From Vreelandella hamiltonii (GTDB taxonomy: Bacteria; Pseudomonadota; Gammaproteobacteria; Pseudomonadales; Halomonadaceae): a DNA stretch of 64,000 bases. The position numbers were made by a program, and so were the translations under genes. The DNA lies in assembly GCF_014651775.1 (NCBI RefSeq), contig NZ_BMXN01000007.1, positions 1 through 64,000 of the forward strand, in the 5' to 3' direction. This document shows, piece by piece, positions 28,611-37,141 of the stretch (position 1 is the stretch's first letter; each line of letters starts with the position of its first letter). Below the pieces are notes generated by a model. That model was not told the DNA's origin and ran no database searches. It was given only the letters and a program-made list of their open reading frames with translations.

Positions 28611-29360
28611 ATGTTGCAAGTGAATGATTTACACGTCACCGTCGACGGCAAAGAGATTCTGAAAGGCCTGACGCTCACCATCAATGCCGGTGAAGTGCAC
28701 GCCATCATGGGCCCCAACGGCGCGGGTAAATCCACCTTGTCAGCGGTCATTGCGGGCAAGGATGGCTACGAAGTCACCCAAGGCACCATTACCTTCGAAG
28801 GCCAGGACGTGCTGGAAATGGAAATCGAAGAGCGCGCCCAGGCAGGCCTGCTGTTGGGTTTCCAGTACCCCGTTGAGATTCCGGGGGTGAAGAACATTTA
28901 CCTGCTGAAGTCGGCGCTGAACGCGCAGCGCGCTGCCCGTGGTGAAGGCGAGATGCCCGCCCCAGAGTTCATGAAGCTGGTCAAAGAGAAGCTGAACTTC
29001 ATGAAAATGGATGCCAGCTTCCTGCAGCGCGCGGTCAACGAAGGTTTCTCCGGCGGTGAAAAGAAGCGTAACGAAATCCTTCAGATGCTGGTGCTGCAGC
29101 CCAAGCTGGCCATGCTGGACGAAATCGACTCCGGCCTGGACATCGACGCCATGAAGGTGGTGGCCGATGGGGTCAACAGCCTGCGCGCCGAAGAGCGTGC
29201 CATTCTGCTGGTCACGCACTACCAGCGCCTGCTGGACTACATCGTGCCCGACAAGGTCCACGTCCTGATGGATGGTCGTATCGTCAAGACCGGTGATGCG
29301 GCGTTGGCCAAAGAGCTGGAGGCCAATGGTTACGAAGGCATCGAGGAGTCCGTGGCATGA
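28611..29360 (+). CDS. sufC: Fe-S cluster assembly ATPase SufC
   Basis: A 249 aa ABC-type ATPase without a membrane partner. Walker A GPNGAGKSTLSAVIAG, signature FSGGEKKRNEILQML and Walker B LAMLDEIDSGLDIDAM are intact; the D-S-G-L-D ending is typical of SufC. ATP hydrolysis drives conformational change in SufBD during cluster assembly. Its stop overlaps the sufD start (ATGA), indicating coupling. Confidence 0.97.
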   Translation: MLQVNDLHVTVDGKEILKGLTLTINAGEVHAIMGPNGAGKSTLSAVIAGKDGYEVTQGTITFEGQDVLEMEIEERAQAGLLLGFQYPVEIPGVKNIYLLKSALNAQRAARGEGEMPAPEFMKLVKEKLNFMKMDASFLQRAVNEGFSGGEKKRNEILQMLVLQPKLAMLDEIDSGLDIDAMKVVADGVNSLRAEERAILLVTHYQRLLDYIVPDKVHVLMDGRIVKTGDAALAKELEANGYEGIEESVA

Positions 29361-30697
29361 GCGAGACACAAACCTTTCTGGATACGCTGGCGGCGCGCAG
29401 CCAACAGCGTGGCGCAGAGCCCAGCTGGATGGCCGCACGCCGTCAGGCGGGGGCTGCACGCTTCGAGGCGATGGGCTTTCCTACCCGTCGCGATGAAGAG
29501 TGGAAATACACCGACGTACGCGCCATTGCTCAGGGAAATTTCGCCCTGGCCGATAACGCCGAGTTCTCCCAGGCGCAGGCGGCTGCGCTGACGCTGCCAC
29601 TGGAAGCCTATCGCCTGACCTTCGTCGATGGCGTATTTTCGGCGGCGCTGTCTGACCTGGAAGGCCTGCCTTCCAGCGTGCAGGTCATGCCGCTCTCCAA
29701 AGCGCTCAGCGACAACCATGAAGCGGTGGGTGGCCCGTTGGGTCGTTTGACCGGCGTGGAATTCTCGCCCTTCTCGGCGCTCAACACCGCGTTCGTGGAA
29801 GAAGGTGCCGTGGTGCGTATTGCGCCCGGCACGGTAGTGGAAAAGCCGATTCTGCTGCAGTTTCTCTCACGGGCCGGAGCGCCGGTCATGAGCCACCCGC
29901 GGGTGCTGGTCGAAGCGGCTGGGCGCAGTGAGGCCACGCTGATCGAGCACTACGTGGGGGAAGCCGATGCTGCCAACTTCACCAACGTGGTCGGTGAGCT
30001 GATGCTGGACCGTGGTGCGATCCTCAACCACTACAAGCTTCAGGAAGCTCCGCTGGGCGATCTGCACATTGCCAGTATCCACGTGGAGCAGAGTCGCGAC
30101 AGCCGCTACACCTCCTACAACCTGAATCTGGGCGGTGCGCTGGTGCGCAACGACCTGATTTGCGAGCTGGACGGCCAGGGCGCCGAAAGCAACCTGTACG
30201 GTCTGTTCTTCGGTCAGGGTCGCCAGCACGTGGATAACCACACCAAGGTCAACCACAACGCGCCGCTGACGTTCTCCAACGAGAACTACAAGGGCATTCT
30301 GGATGACCGCGCGCAGGGCGTCTTCAACGGCCGGGTATACGTCAAGCGCGACAGCCAGAAAATCGAAGGCTTCCAGAGCAACCAGAACCTGCTGCTCTCC
30401 GACCGCGCGCAAATCAACGCCAAGCCGGAGTTGGAAATCTACGCCGATGACGTCAAGTGCTCCCACGGCACCACCACGGGCCAGCTGGATGAAGAAGCCG
30501 TCTATGCGCTGCGTACACGGGGTATCGACGAAGCCACGGCGCGCGGCCTGCTGACGCTGGCCTTTGCCGGTGAAGTGCTGGAACAGGTCACGCTGGATGC
30601 CATTGCCGAGCGAGTCGAGCTGGCGGTGGCAGGCAAGCTGCCCGAGCGCTTCAACCTGGCAGGGCTGGTGGAAGCAGCGGCTGCGCTGAACGATTAA
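29357..30697 (+). CDS. sufD: Fe-S cluster assembly protein SufD
   Basis: A 446 aa SufD, paralogue of SufB and third member of the SufBC2D scaffold, needed for iron acquisition. Recognisable parts are GFPTRRDEEWKYTDVRAI near the N-terminus and the C-terminal DDVKCSHGTTTGQLDEEAVYALRTRGI with the conserved cysteine and histidine. It overlaps sufC by four bases and is 14 bp before sufS. Confidence 0.96.
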   Translation: MSETQTFLDTLAARSQQRGAEPSWMAARRQAGAARFEAMGFPTRRDEEWKYTDVRAIAQGNFALADNAEFSQAQAAALTLPLEAYRLTFVDGVFSAALSDLEGLPSSVQVMPLSKALSDNHEAVGGPLGRLTGVEFSPFSALNTAFVEEGAVVRIAPGTVVEKPILLQFLSRAGAPVMSHPRVLVEAAGRSEATLIEHYVGEADAANFTNVVGELMLDRGAILNHYKLQEAPLGDLHIASIHVEQSRDSRYTSYNLNLGGALVRNDLICELDGQGAESNLYGLFFGQGRQHVDNHTKVNHNAPLTFSNENYKGILDDRAQGVFNGRVYVKRDSQKIEGFQSNQNLLLSDRAQINAKPELEIYADDVKCSHGTTTGQLDEEAVYALRTRGIDEATARGLLTLAFAGEVLEQVTLDAIAERVELAVAGKLPERFNLAGLVEAAAALND

Positions 30698-30711
30698 TCA
30701 AGGAGTCCCCC

Positions 30712-31977
30712 ATGCCCCAGAGCGTGATTGAGAAAGCGACCACGGCCAGCACAGCCGCCTACGATATCGAGGCCCTGCGCCGCGAATTCCCCGTGCTCCA
30801 GCGGGAAGTGCACGGCAAGCCGCTGGTCTATCTGGACAATGCTGCTACCAGCCAGACTCCCCAGGCGGTCATCGACGTGTTTGGCGACTACTACGCTCGC
30901 TACAACGCCAACATCCACCGTGGGCTGCACACCCTGGCGGATGAGGCGACGGCCGCGTTCGAAGCGACACGTCATCGCGCCAGGGACTTTCTCAATGCCG
31001 AAGATGCTCGCCAGATCATCTTCACCCGGGGCACCACAGAGGCGATCAATCTGGTCGCCCAGAGCTGGGGCAGAAGCCAGCTGCAGGCGGGCGACGAAGT
31101 GCTCATCTCGATGCTGGAGCACCACTCCAACATCGTGCCTTGGCAGCTGTTGGCCGCCGAGCGTGGTTTCACCATCAAGGTGATCCCGGTAGACGCTCAT
31201 GGTGCGCTGGACATGGACGCCTATCGAGCCCTGCTCAACGAGCGGACCCGGCTGGTGGCGGTGAATCATGTGTCCAATGCGCTGGGTACCATCAACCCAG
31301 TCAAGGAAATGGCCGCGTTGGCCCATCAGCAGGGCGCACTGATTCTGGTCGACGGTGCCCAGGCAACGCCGCATCAAAAAGTGGATGTTCAGGACATCGA
31401 CGCCGACTTCTACGCCTTCTCCGGCCACAAGGTGTACGGCCCCACGGGCGTGGGCGTGCTGTATGGCAAGGCAGCGTTGCTGGAGGCCATGCCGCCTTGG
31501 CAGGGTGGCGGTGAGATGATCAAGACCGTCTCGTTCGACGTGGGCACGACCTTCGCGGACACTCCCCACAAGTTCGAAGCCGGCACGCCTGCCATTGCGG
31601 AAGTGATTGCGCTGGGGCGTGCGCTGCAGTGGATAGAGGACGTGGGGGTCGAGGCCATTGGCGACTGGGAAGCCGTGCTGTTGACCCATGCCACTCAGGC
31701 CGTCAGCCACATCGACGGACTGCGTATTCTAGGCACGGCGCCGCACAAGGCGGGAGTGCTGTCGTTCGTGGTGGACGGTGCCCACTCTCAGGATATCGGG
31801 CTATTGATCGACCAGCTGGGCGTGGCGATTCGCACGGGGCATCACTGTGCTCAGCCACTGCTCCACCATTTTGGCGTCGAGGCTACCTGCCGAGCCTCGT
31901 TTGCAGCGTATAATACCCTGCAAGAGGTCGATGCGTTCGTTGCGGCGCTGAACCGTGTGATCCAAATGGTACGCTAA
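30712..31977 (+). CDS. sufS: Cysteine desulfurase SufS
   Basis: A 421 aa PLP-dependent, class II cysteine desulfurase that takes sulfur from cysteine as a persulfide. The PLP lysine is K240 in FYAFSGHKVYGPTGVGVLYG and the active-site cysteine is C379 in RTGHHCAQPLL, followed by CRASFAAYNT. In the SufS class a SufE or SufU partner normally accepts the sulfur, yet neither is encoded in this operon, so the partner must lie elsewhere. It precedes sufT by eight bases. Confidence 0.95.
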   Translation: MPQSVIEKATTASTAAYDIEALRREFPVLQREVHGKPLVYLDNAATSQTPQAVIDVFGDYYARYNANIHRGLHTLADEATAAFEATRHRARDFLNAEDARQIIFTRGTTEAINLVAQSWGRSQLQAGDEVLISMLEHHSNIVPWQLLAAERGFTIKVIPVDAHGALDMDAYRALLNERTRLVAVNHVSNALGTINPVKEMAALAHQQGALILVDGAQATPHQKVDVQDIDADFYAFSGHKVYGPTGVGVLYGKAALLEAMPPWQGGGEMIKTVSFDVGTTFADTPHKFEAGTPAIAEVIALGRALQWIEDVGVEAIGDWEAVLLTHATQAVSHIDGLRILGTAPHKAGVLSFVVDGAHSQDIGLLIDQLGVAIRTGHHCAQPLLHHFGVEATCRASFAAYNTLQEVDAFVAALNRVIQMVR

Positions 31978-31985
31978 GGACATCT

Positions 31986-32555
31986 ATGGATATCGAGCAA
32001 GTGGCCAGCCTCGAACGAGGTCAGAAACTGCCGCTACAGCGTGATGTAGAAGCCATTGCCATTCCGTTCGGCAAGACGGATACGCTGGCAGAAGATAGCA
32101 TCGTCAGTGTCATGCAGGCGAAAGGCAGCTCTGTCAGCGTTGGATACGAAGGGCGGCTGTATCTGATCGAGGGTCGCAATCTCGATGCCTTGGGGCTTGA
32201 AGCATTGCCACGACCTACGCTGCCTGAATCCGCCAGCGATGACGAGATCGAGCAGTTCGTCTGGGATCAGCTGCGCACCTGTTTCGATCCGGAAATTCCG
32301 GTCAACATCGTCGATCTGGGGCTGGTGTACGGGTGTCGTATCGAGCGCTTGATCAGCGGTGAGCGCATCGTCACCATTCGCATGACGCTGACCGCGCCTG
32401 GCTGCGGCATGGGCGATGTCATCGCTGCCGATGCGCGCAACAAGATTCTGGGAGCGCCGCAGATCAGCAAGGTGCATACCGAAATCGTCTTCAGCCCCGC
32501 CTGGAGTCGTGACATGATGAGCGATGAAGCCAAGCTTGAGCTCGGCATGTTCTAA
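31986..32555 (+). CDS. sufT: Fe-S assembly protein SufT (DUF59/MIP18 type)
   Basis: A 189 aa protein with an N-terminal extension (about 1-75, LERGQKLPLQRDVEAIAIPFG) and a C-terminal DUF59 domain: FDPEIPVNIVDLGLVYGC, LTAPGCGMGDVIAADA with the conserved cysteine. SufT-type proteins aid Fe-S protein maturation under high demand. It sits directly after sufS and ends the suf genes; sanA follows by 18 bp and may be co-transcribed. Confidence 0.92.
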   Translation: MDIEQVASLERGQKLPLQRDVEAIAIPFGKTDTLAEDSIVSVMQAKGSSVSVGYEGRLYLIEGRNLDALGLEALPRPTLPESASDDEIEQFVWDQLRTCFDPEIPVNIVDLGLVYGCRIERLISGERIVTIRMTLTAPGCGMGDVIAADARNKILGAPQISKVHTEIVFSPAWSRDMMSDEAKLELGMF

Positions 32556-32573
32556 CCCCTGCTGGGGAGCTGG

Positions 32574-33374
32574 ATGCACAGCCTGTTATTTCGTTGGGTA
32601 AAACGTTGTCTGCTGTCGCTGGTAGCCATGGTGCTGCTGGCGGCTTTGCTATTGGCGGCAGGCAACGCCTGGGTACTGCTGAGCACCTCACGCTATATCC
32701 ATACGCAGCTGCAAGAGTGCCGTCCAACGGATGTCGCTATCGTTTTTGGCACCTCTCACTGGACGCGTAGCGGGCTGCGTAACCCTCATTTTCATGCGCG
32801 TATGCGCACCTCTGCGCGCCTGATAGCCGATGAGCGCGTGCAGCATCTGCTGCTCTCCGGGGATAACCGCACCCAGGCCTACAACGAGCCCCGAGCCATG
32901 TGGCGAGACCTTTATCGACGAGGCGTGCCGGCCGACAGGTTGACCATGGATTTCGCGGGCTTCAGTACCTACGACACCATGGTGCGAGCGCGGCATGTGT
33001 TTCAGCTGGAGCAGGCGCTGTTGGTGACCCAGAGCTGGCACTTGCCACGAGCGATTTTTATCGGCCGTTCGCTGGGCATGAACGTGACGGGTTGTGTGGC
33101 CGAAGAGCAGCCCTCGGCGGGCGAGTGGCGGCTCAAGGTGCGTGAGTGGCTGGCGCGTATGGCGACGCTGGGGGATCTGTACCTGTGGGGCAGGGAGCCT
33201 CACTTTCTGGGGCCGGCCGAGCCTATCGTGCTGAGCCGTGATCGATTGCCTCTGGAGCCGCCACCCGTGACCACTGATGTGCTGATCGACCTGGAAGGCG
33301 TGCGCCTGCTCTATCCGGAACTCCCTCTGCTCGGAGAGCCAGCGCGGCAGCTAGAGCCGTCGGCGGCTCCTTGA
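32574..33374 (+). CDS. SanA/YdcF-like DUF218 membrane protein
   Basis: A 266 aa protein with one N-terminal membrane helix (about residues 12-32) and a periplasmic DUF218 domain. Motifs VAIVFGTSHWTRSG, LLLSGDNRT, NEPRAMWRDLYRRGVPADRL and the ALLVTQSWHLPRAIFIGRSLG segment match SanA, the vancomycin high-temperature exclusion protein that affects envelope permeability. The domain has a C-terminal tail of about 60 aa. Placement after sufT looks incidental. Confidence 0.87.
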   Translation: MHSLLFRWVKRCLLSLVAMVLLAALLLAAGNAWVLLSTSRYIHTQLQECRPTDVAIVFGTSHWTRSGLRNPHFHARMRTSARLIADERVQHLLLSGDNRTQAYNEPRAMWRDLYRRGVPADRLTMDFAGFSTYDTMVRARHVFQLEQALLVTQSWHLPRAIFIGRSLGMNVTGCVAEEQPSAGEWRLKVREWLARMATLGDLYLWGREPHFLGPAEPIVLSRDRLPLEPPPVTTDVLIDLEGVRLLYPELPLLGEPARQLEPSAAP

Positions 33375-33393
33375 AGGTGCGCGAAAGGAGCGC

Positions 33394-33840
33394 TTAGCGG
33401 CGAGCTTTGCGCTTTTGCAGGCTATACAGCTCGCGGATCAATTTACGGCAGCCCTGCATGCACTCTTCCACAACGGGTTCGATGGGGTCGGGCAGCGGGT
33501 GGGTAAACAGGGTCGAGAGGGCTTGCATCAAGACACGCTCTTGTTCCAACAGTTCATTGATCAGAACCTGACTATCGTTGCCCACGAAGCTTTTCAGGCG
33601 GCTCCACAGCCACAGAAAGTCATCGCGCTCCACGTCGGCATCCCTGGGAAGCATTTTCAGATGGGCACGGGCCAGCTCCTGCAGCTTGCGCATCTGTTTC
33701 AGTCGAGCCGTGTAGTGAGGCTTCAGCGCGTCGCGCAGCGAGGGGCGCAGGCGTTCGATATTGTCCTGGAAATAATCAATGCTATCGGCCAGCGCTTCCA
33801 GCACGCTGTCCATCGCCACTTGGCGATTGTCGAGAAACAT
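33394..33840 (-). CDS. Helical protein, possibly PA2169/DUF2383-like
   Basis: A 148 aa all-helical soluble protein with many Leu, Glu and Arg residues and no signal peptide. The start (VLEALADSIDYFQDNIERL) resembles the first helix of the PA2169/DUF2383 four-helix-bundle family, but the match is weak and I would not assign it firmly. A basic tail KRKARR ends the protein. It follows rimK on the minus strand after an 88 bp gap holding a hairpin. Function unknown. Confidence 0.7.
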   Translation of the reverse strand: MFLDNRQVAMDSVLEALADSIDYFQDNIERLRPSLRDALKPHYTARLKQMRKLQELARAHLKMLPRDADVERDDFLWLWSRLKSFVGNDSQVLINELLEQERVLMQALSTLFTHPLPDPIEPVVEECMQGCRKLIRELYSLQKRKARR

Positions 33841-33873
33841 GAGCGTCTACCTCCTTCGGTGACGCAGATTGTG

Positions 33874-33900
33874 GGGGTGGCAGCGTTGATTTGCCACCCC
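33874..33900 (-). terminator. Hairpin after rimK
   Basis: Perfect 9-bp stem GGGGTGGCA (33874-33882) with TGCCACCCC (33892-33900), nine-base loop, located just past the rimK stop. There is no T-run on the minus strand, so termination would be weak or Rho-assisted. Confidence 0.45.
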
Positions 33901-33928
33901 TAATGCGGATTATTTTTACCTTTGGACG

Positions 33929-34837
33929 TTAGCCTTTAGGCTTGGGGGGCGCTTTTCGGGCAGGCGTTGCGTTTTTTTCGATATGTTCGATGATCATGCC
34001 CGCGATGTCCTTGCCTGTGGCACTCTCGATTCCCTGCAGCCCAGGAGAAGAGTTGACCTCCATGATCACCGGCCCATGGTTGGAGCGCAGCAGATCGACA
34101 CCGGCAACGCGCAGGCCCATGGCCTTGGCTGCCCGGATGGCGGTGGAGCGCTCTTCAGGGGTAATGCGAATCACGCTGGCCGTGCCGCCACGGTGGAGGT
34201 TGGAGCGAAATTCGCCTTCGGCCGCTTGACGCTTCATGGACGCCACGACTTTGTCGCCAATCACGAAGCAGCGAATGTCGGCGCCTTTGGCTTCCTTGAT
34301 GTACTCCTGCACCATGATGTTGGCCTTCATGCCCATGAACGCCTGCACCACCGACTCGGCAGCCTGGTTGGTCTCGGCCAGTACCACGCCAATGCCTTGG
34401 GTGCCTTCCAGCAGCTTGATGACCAGCGGCGCCCCTTTGACCATGGTGATCAGGTCGGGAATGTCGTCTGGCGAGTGGGCAAACCCCGTGATGGGCAGCC
34501 CCAGCCCCTTGCGGGAAAGTAGCTGCAGCGAGCGCAGCTTGTCGCGTGAGCGCGTGATGGCGACCGAGTCGTTGATCACGTAGGTGCCCATCATTTCGAA
34601 CTGGCGCAGCACGGCGCAGCCGTAGAAAGTCACCGAGGCGCCAATGCGGGGAATGACCGCATCGAAGGGCTCGATCTCGGCCCCCTTGTAATGAATCGAG
34701 GGGTGATGAGAGGCGATGCTCATGTAACAGCGCAGCGTATCCACGACACGAGCCGTATGGCCGCGCTGCTCGGCGGCTTCGACCAGGCGGCGGGTCGAGT
34801 ATAAATTGCGGTTACGCGAAAGTAGGGCAATATGCAT
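33929..34837 (-). CDS. rimK: ATP-grasp ligase RimK (ribosomal protein S6 glutamate ligase)
   Basis: A 302 aa ATP-grasp enzyme that adds glutamate residues to the C-terminus of ribosomal protein S6. It starts [18 protein letters not shown], has the ATP-binding stretches [32 protein letters not shown] and the metal-binding end [15 protein letters not shown]. The basic tail is a common extension. It follows a rimB-type protease gene by 42 bp in the same direction, and the two are usually found together. The rimA gene known from Pseudomonas is absent. Confidence 0.94.
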   Translation of the reverse strand: MHIALLSRNRNLYSTRRLVEAAEQRGHTARVVDTLRCYMSIASHHPSIHYKGAEIEPFDAVIPRIGASVTFYGCAVLRQFEMMGTYVINDSVAITRSRDKLRSLQLLSRKGLGLPITGFAHSPDDIPDLITMVKGAPLVIKLLEGTQGIGVVLAETNQAAESVVQAFMGMKANIMVQEYIKEAKGADIRCFVIGDKVVASMKRQAAEGEFRSNLHRGGTASVIRITPEERSTAIRAAKAMGLRVAGVDLLRSNHGPVIMEVNSSPGLQGIESATGKDIAGMIIEHIEKNATPARKAPPKPKG

Positions 34838-34879
34838 GCAGGGCTCCGGGCCAAAACAGGAAAGGCGTGTTAAGTATAT

Positions 34880-35320
34880 TCAAGGCTCGCCGTGCAAAAA
34901 GGCAGCGCCGGGTGCGACTAACAGACGACGCATGGCGCGCCTGCCCAATAGCATGGGGTGGCGCATATTGCTGCGGTCGGTCAAGGTAAGTTCGACGGGA
35001 AAGCTGAGCTGGCCCAGTTCCATCTGTGTGCGAATGACGTAGCGCCATTCGCTGTGCCCATTCGAGCTGGTCACCCGTCTTCTGTCATGTAAATGTAGAC
35101 GATAACGATGCCCCGGCGTCTCGGGGCCGCCACTGTGGGTGACGAAACTGACCCACAGCTGCCCATGGGCATCTTCTTCCGTCTCGATCTCTTCGGCATG
35201 CAGGGCAGAGGTGCGCGCGCCGGTATCGGCCTTGCAGCACAGGTGAAGGCCAAGGTCGGTCAGCGTGACCATTTCACGGCGGCCAATCACGGCCTTGGCC
35301 TGATAGGGTAATTCCTTCAC
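34880..35320 (-). CDS. Retropepsin-like protease RimB family (ATP-dependent zinc protease, RloA-type)
   Basis: A 146 aa protein with the aspartic-protease-like motif CKADTGARTSALHA near residues 29-42 and the C-terminal PMLLGRRAMRRL strand, matching the RimB/COG4067 family. In Pseudomonas RimB lies with rimK and modulates RimK activity. The GTG start at 35320 follows AGGAG. Older names call it a zinc protease, but the visible motif is of the pepsin type. It is the first gene of a two-gene unit with rimK. Confidence 0.87.
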   Translation of the reverse strand: MKELPYQAKAVIGRREMVTLTDLGLHLCCKADTGARTSALHAEEIETEEDAHGQLWVSFVTHSGGPETPGHRYRLHLHDRRRVTSSNGHSEWRYVIRTQMELGQLSFPVELTLTDRSNMRHPMLLGRRAMRRLLVAPGAAFLHGEP

Positions 35321-35378
35321 GGTTGACTCCTGACATCTAGTTGGAAGAACAGCATGATGACCGTCACCTGTTACGAAT

Positions 35379-36425
35379 TTATGCGCGGCGCGGCATCAGG
35401 CCTGCCAGGCGTGCGTGCATGGGTGAACCGACAGGTGCGTCACGCAGGGTCAACATGACAGGCAAGCGTAGCCTGGGAACGAGGGCGATATCACGCACGA
35501 CGGCTGAGAAATCGGCACGTTCGTCTTCGGCCAGTCGGTTCAGGAACAGCGGCAAGCGCGTCTCGTCTTCCAGCAGTTGCCAGCCGCGCCCGGCCATGGC
35601 AGCCATCAGGTCAGGGCCGCAGGCAGCGCTATCCTCAAGCAAGCTCGTGTACCAATCGCCTACCGTGGGTTCTGGTGAGCTGCCGACAGCCCTTACGCAG
35701 GCGCACACGGTTTCCACGTCTCCCTCGCTGGCCGCCTGCTCGCCACGCGCCTGAAGCGCTTCCAGCAGGCAGCCTGGCAAAGGCTGGTGCTCGAGGCAGT
35801 AGCATAGCGCACGCGTAACGCTGGCGGGCAGGTCAGACAGCCGTTCGGCCAGCGCTCTGGCGGCATCGTCGTCCATGCGCACCGCAAAGTCAGCCAGCCC
35901 CTGCACGCCGAGCGCTTGCCAATCGATCGACTGCTGGCCGCTCAGATACGCTTCTACCGGTTCCAGGTGCTGGCTGGCAGGTAGCCCCAGGTGCAGTGTG
36001 GCACGGGCATTGAGCATGGCCTGAAAGGTGACGTCGGGCGTGAAGGCCAGCGGGTTGTCCTTCATCAGGTCGTCTACGCCAGCGCTGGCGTCAGCTGACA
36101 ATGTCTGCTCTGACGCCAGGGCATTACGCCCCAGAGTTTCCAGCAAGCGATTGATGAAGCCATCCCGCTGTGCAGGCGAGAGCATGCCCTGCTCGTCCAA
36201 GGGCAGGGCGAGGAACCAGATGGCCGGTTCAGGCATCGCACCCAGCCGAAACACGATGCCCAGACGCGCCTGACCCAGCCAGGGCTCGGGCCAGGCGTGT
36301 TCGGCCTGCTCGAAGCCGCGCAGGGTATCCCGCGAGCAGGGCACCACACGACGCCCCATATGGTAGAGCGTCACGTCGGCACCGCTGCGGGTAAAGAACT
36401 CGTCGAGGGTAGTAATTGGTTGCAT
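35379..36425 (-). CDS. DUF3549 family protein
   Basis: A 348 aa soluble protein starting MQPITTLDEFFTRSGADVTLYHMGRRV, the typical DUF3549 opening found in gammaproteobacteria. ATG 36425 follows AAGGATG, so I prefer it to the ATG at 36440. The second half contains repeated helices (LADFAVRMDDDAARALAERLSDLP) that suggest a HEAT-like array. Function unknown. Its upstream region carries a cluster of DnaA boxes. Confidence 0.85.
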   Translation of the reverse strand: MQPITTLDEFFTRSGADVTLYHMGRRVVPCSRDTLRGFEQAEHAWPEPWLGQARLGIVFRLGAMPEPAIWFLALPLDEQGMLSPAQRDGFINRLLETLGRNALASEQTLSADASAGVDDLMKDNPLAFTPDVTFQAMLNARATLHLGLPASQHLEPVEAYLSGQQSIDWQALGVQGLADFAVRMDDDAARALAERLSDLPASVTRALCYCLEHQPLPGCLLEALQARGEQAASEGDVETVCACVRAVGSSPEPTVGDWYTSLLEDSAACGPDLMAAMAGRGWQLLEDETRLPLFLNRLAEDERADFSAVVRDIALVPRLRLPVMLTLRDAPVGSPMHARLAGLMPRRA

Positions 36426-36581
36426 GACATCCTTCCGCATTTCAAGCGTGCACTCTACCTTGATGCTCGGTCACTGTCAGCCGTAACCGTTGATAAAACC
36501 ATACCTTATCGTCGAAGTGGTCAAAAAGTGAACAACATTCCCCAGGCCCCGTGGGAGTAGCCGTTGCGACACCTTTCCATA

Positions 36582-36664
36582 GTTTATCCACAGTCTCTTG
36601 CAGGTTTTCTGTGAATCTGTGCATAAACGCGTTGGCCATGCCTCTCGGTGGCAAGTTACCCACA
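36582..36664. promoter_or_regulatory. Cluster of DnaA boxes
   Basis: TTATCCACA (36584-36592) and TTATGCACA on the minus strand (36618-36626) both match TTATNCACA exactly and sit in an inverted pair of 12-mers GTTTATSCACAG (36582-36593 and 36617-36628). TTACCCACA (36656-36664) differs at one position, and 36610-36618 is a 7/9 match on the minus strand. The gap lies between divergent DUF3549 and yqcC genes. Confidence 0.7.
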
Positions 36665-36709
36665 GAGTTGGGATAATCACGCCGACCATTCCTTATGAGT
36701 AGACTGTTT

Positions 36710-37042
36710 ATGAGCGTCCATCAACAGCTTCAAACCGCGCTTCTCGAGCTTGAAGCCGCGATGAAAGCCGCCAACCTATGGCGAACCCCCCTTCCAGAGG
36801 CGAGTGCGTTTGCCAGTCAGGAGCCCTTTTGTGTGGATACCATGTCGCTGCCCCAGTGGGTGCGCTATGTGTTCGTAGCCCGGTTGACCGCGCTGGTAGA
36901 AGCCCAGGCGACCCTGCCCGCCAAGTGTGAGGTGGCGCCCGCCATGGCCGCTTATCTGATGCAGGAAAAAGTGCGCGCCAGCGATCAGGTGCTGGTGATT
37001 CGCGCCATGGAAAGAGTCGACCAACTGGTGACGGACAACTGA
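36710..37042 (+). CDS. YqcC family protein
   Basis: A 110 aa small soluble protein of the YqcC (COG3098) family; features are the helix LLELEAAMKAANLW, a P-L-P-E-A-S-A-F-A-S-Q-E-P-F-C-V-D-T-M loop and LPQWVRYVFVARL. ATG 36710 gives the usual start MSVHQQLQ; an upstream ATG at 36695 adds five residues. Function is unknown, although in E. coli the gene adjoins the pseudouridine synthase gene truC. A strong hairpin follows. Confidence 0.87.
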   Translation: MSVHQQLQTALLELEAAMKAANLWRTPLPEASAFASQEPFCVDTMSLPQWVRYVFVARLTALVEAQATLPAKCEVAPAMAAYLMQEKVRASDQVLVIRAMERVDQLVTDN

Positions 37043-37078
37043 ACAGGTGGCCGTCAGCGCGGCGCTGCCGTGCTTCTC

Positions 37079-37121
37079 AACCGAACAGGCCCGGAGCTAA
37101 TGCCCCGGGCCTGTTCGGTTT
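37079..37121. terminator. Bidirectional hairpin terminator between yqcC and ompW
   Basis: Perfect 16-bp stem at 37079-37094 and 37105-37120 (ends AACCGAACAGGC and GCCTGTTCGGTT), ten-base loop. Only short T-runs flank it, but the stem is very strong and lies between convergent genes. Confidence 0.75.
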
Positions 37122-37141
37122 GATGGGTAGCCCCGTATCTT

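Noticed and set aside
27039..28619. A 526-codon minus-strand open frame opposite sufB
   Set aside because: Shadow of sufB; no domain and no ribosome binding site logic.
36441..36694. Chromosomal origin oriC at the DnaA-box cluster
   Set aside because: There are only three or four boxes, no neighbouring origin genes and no obvious AT-rich unwinding region.
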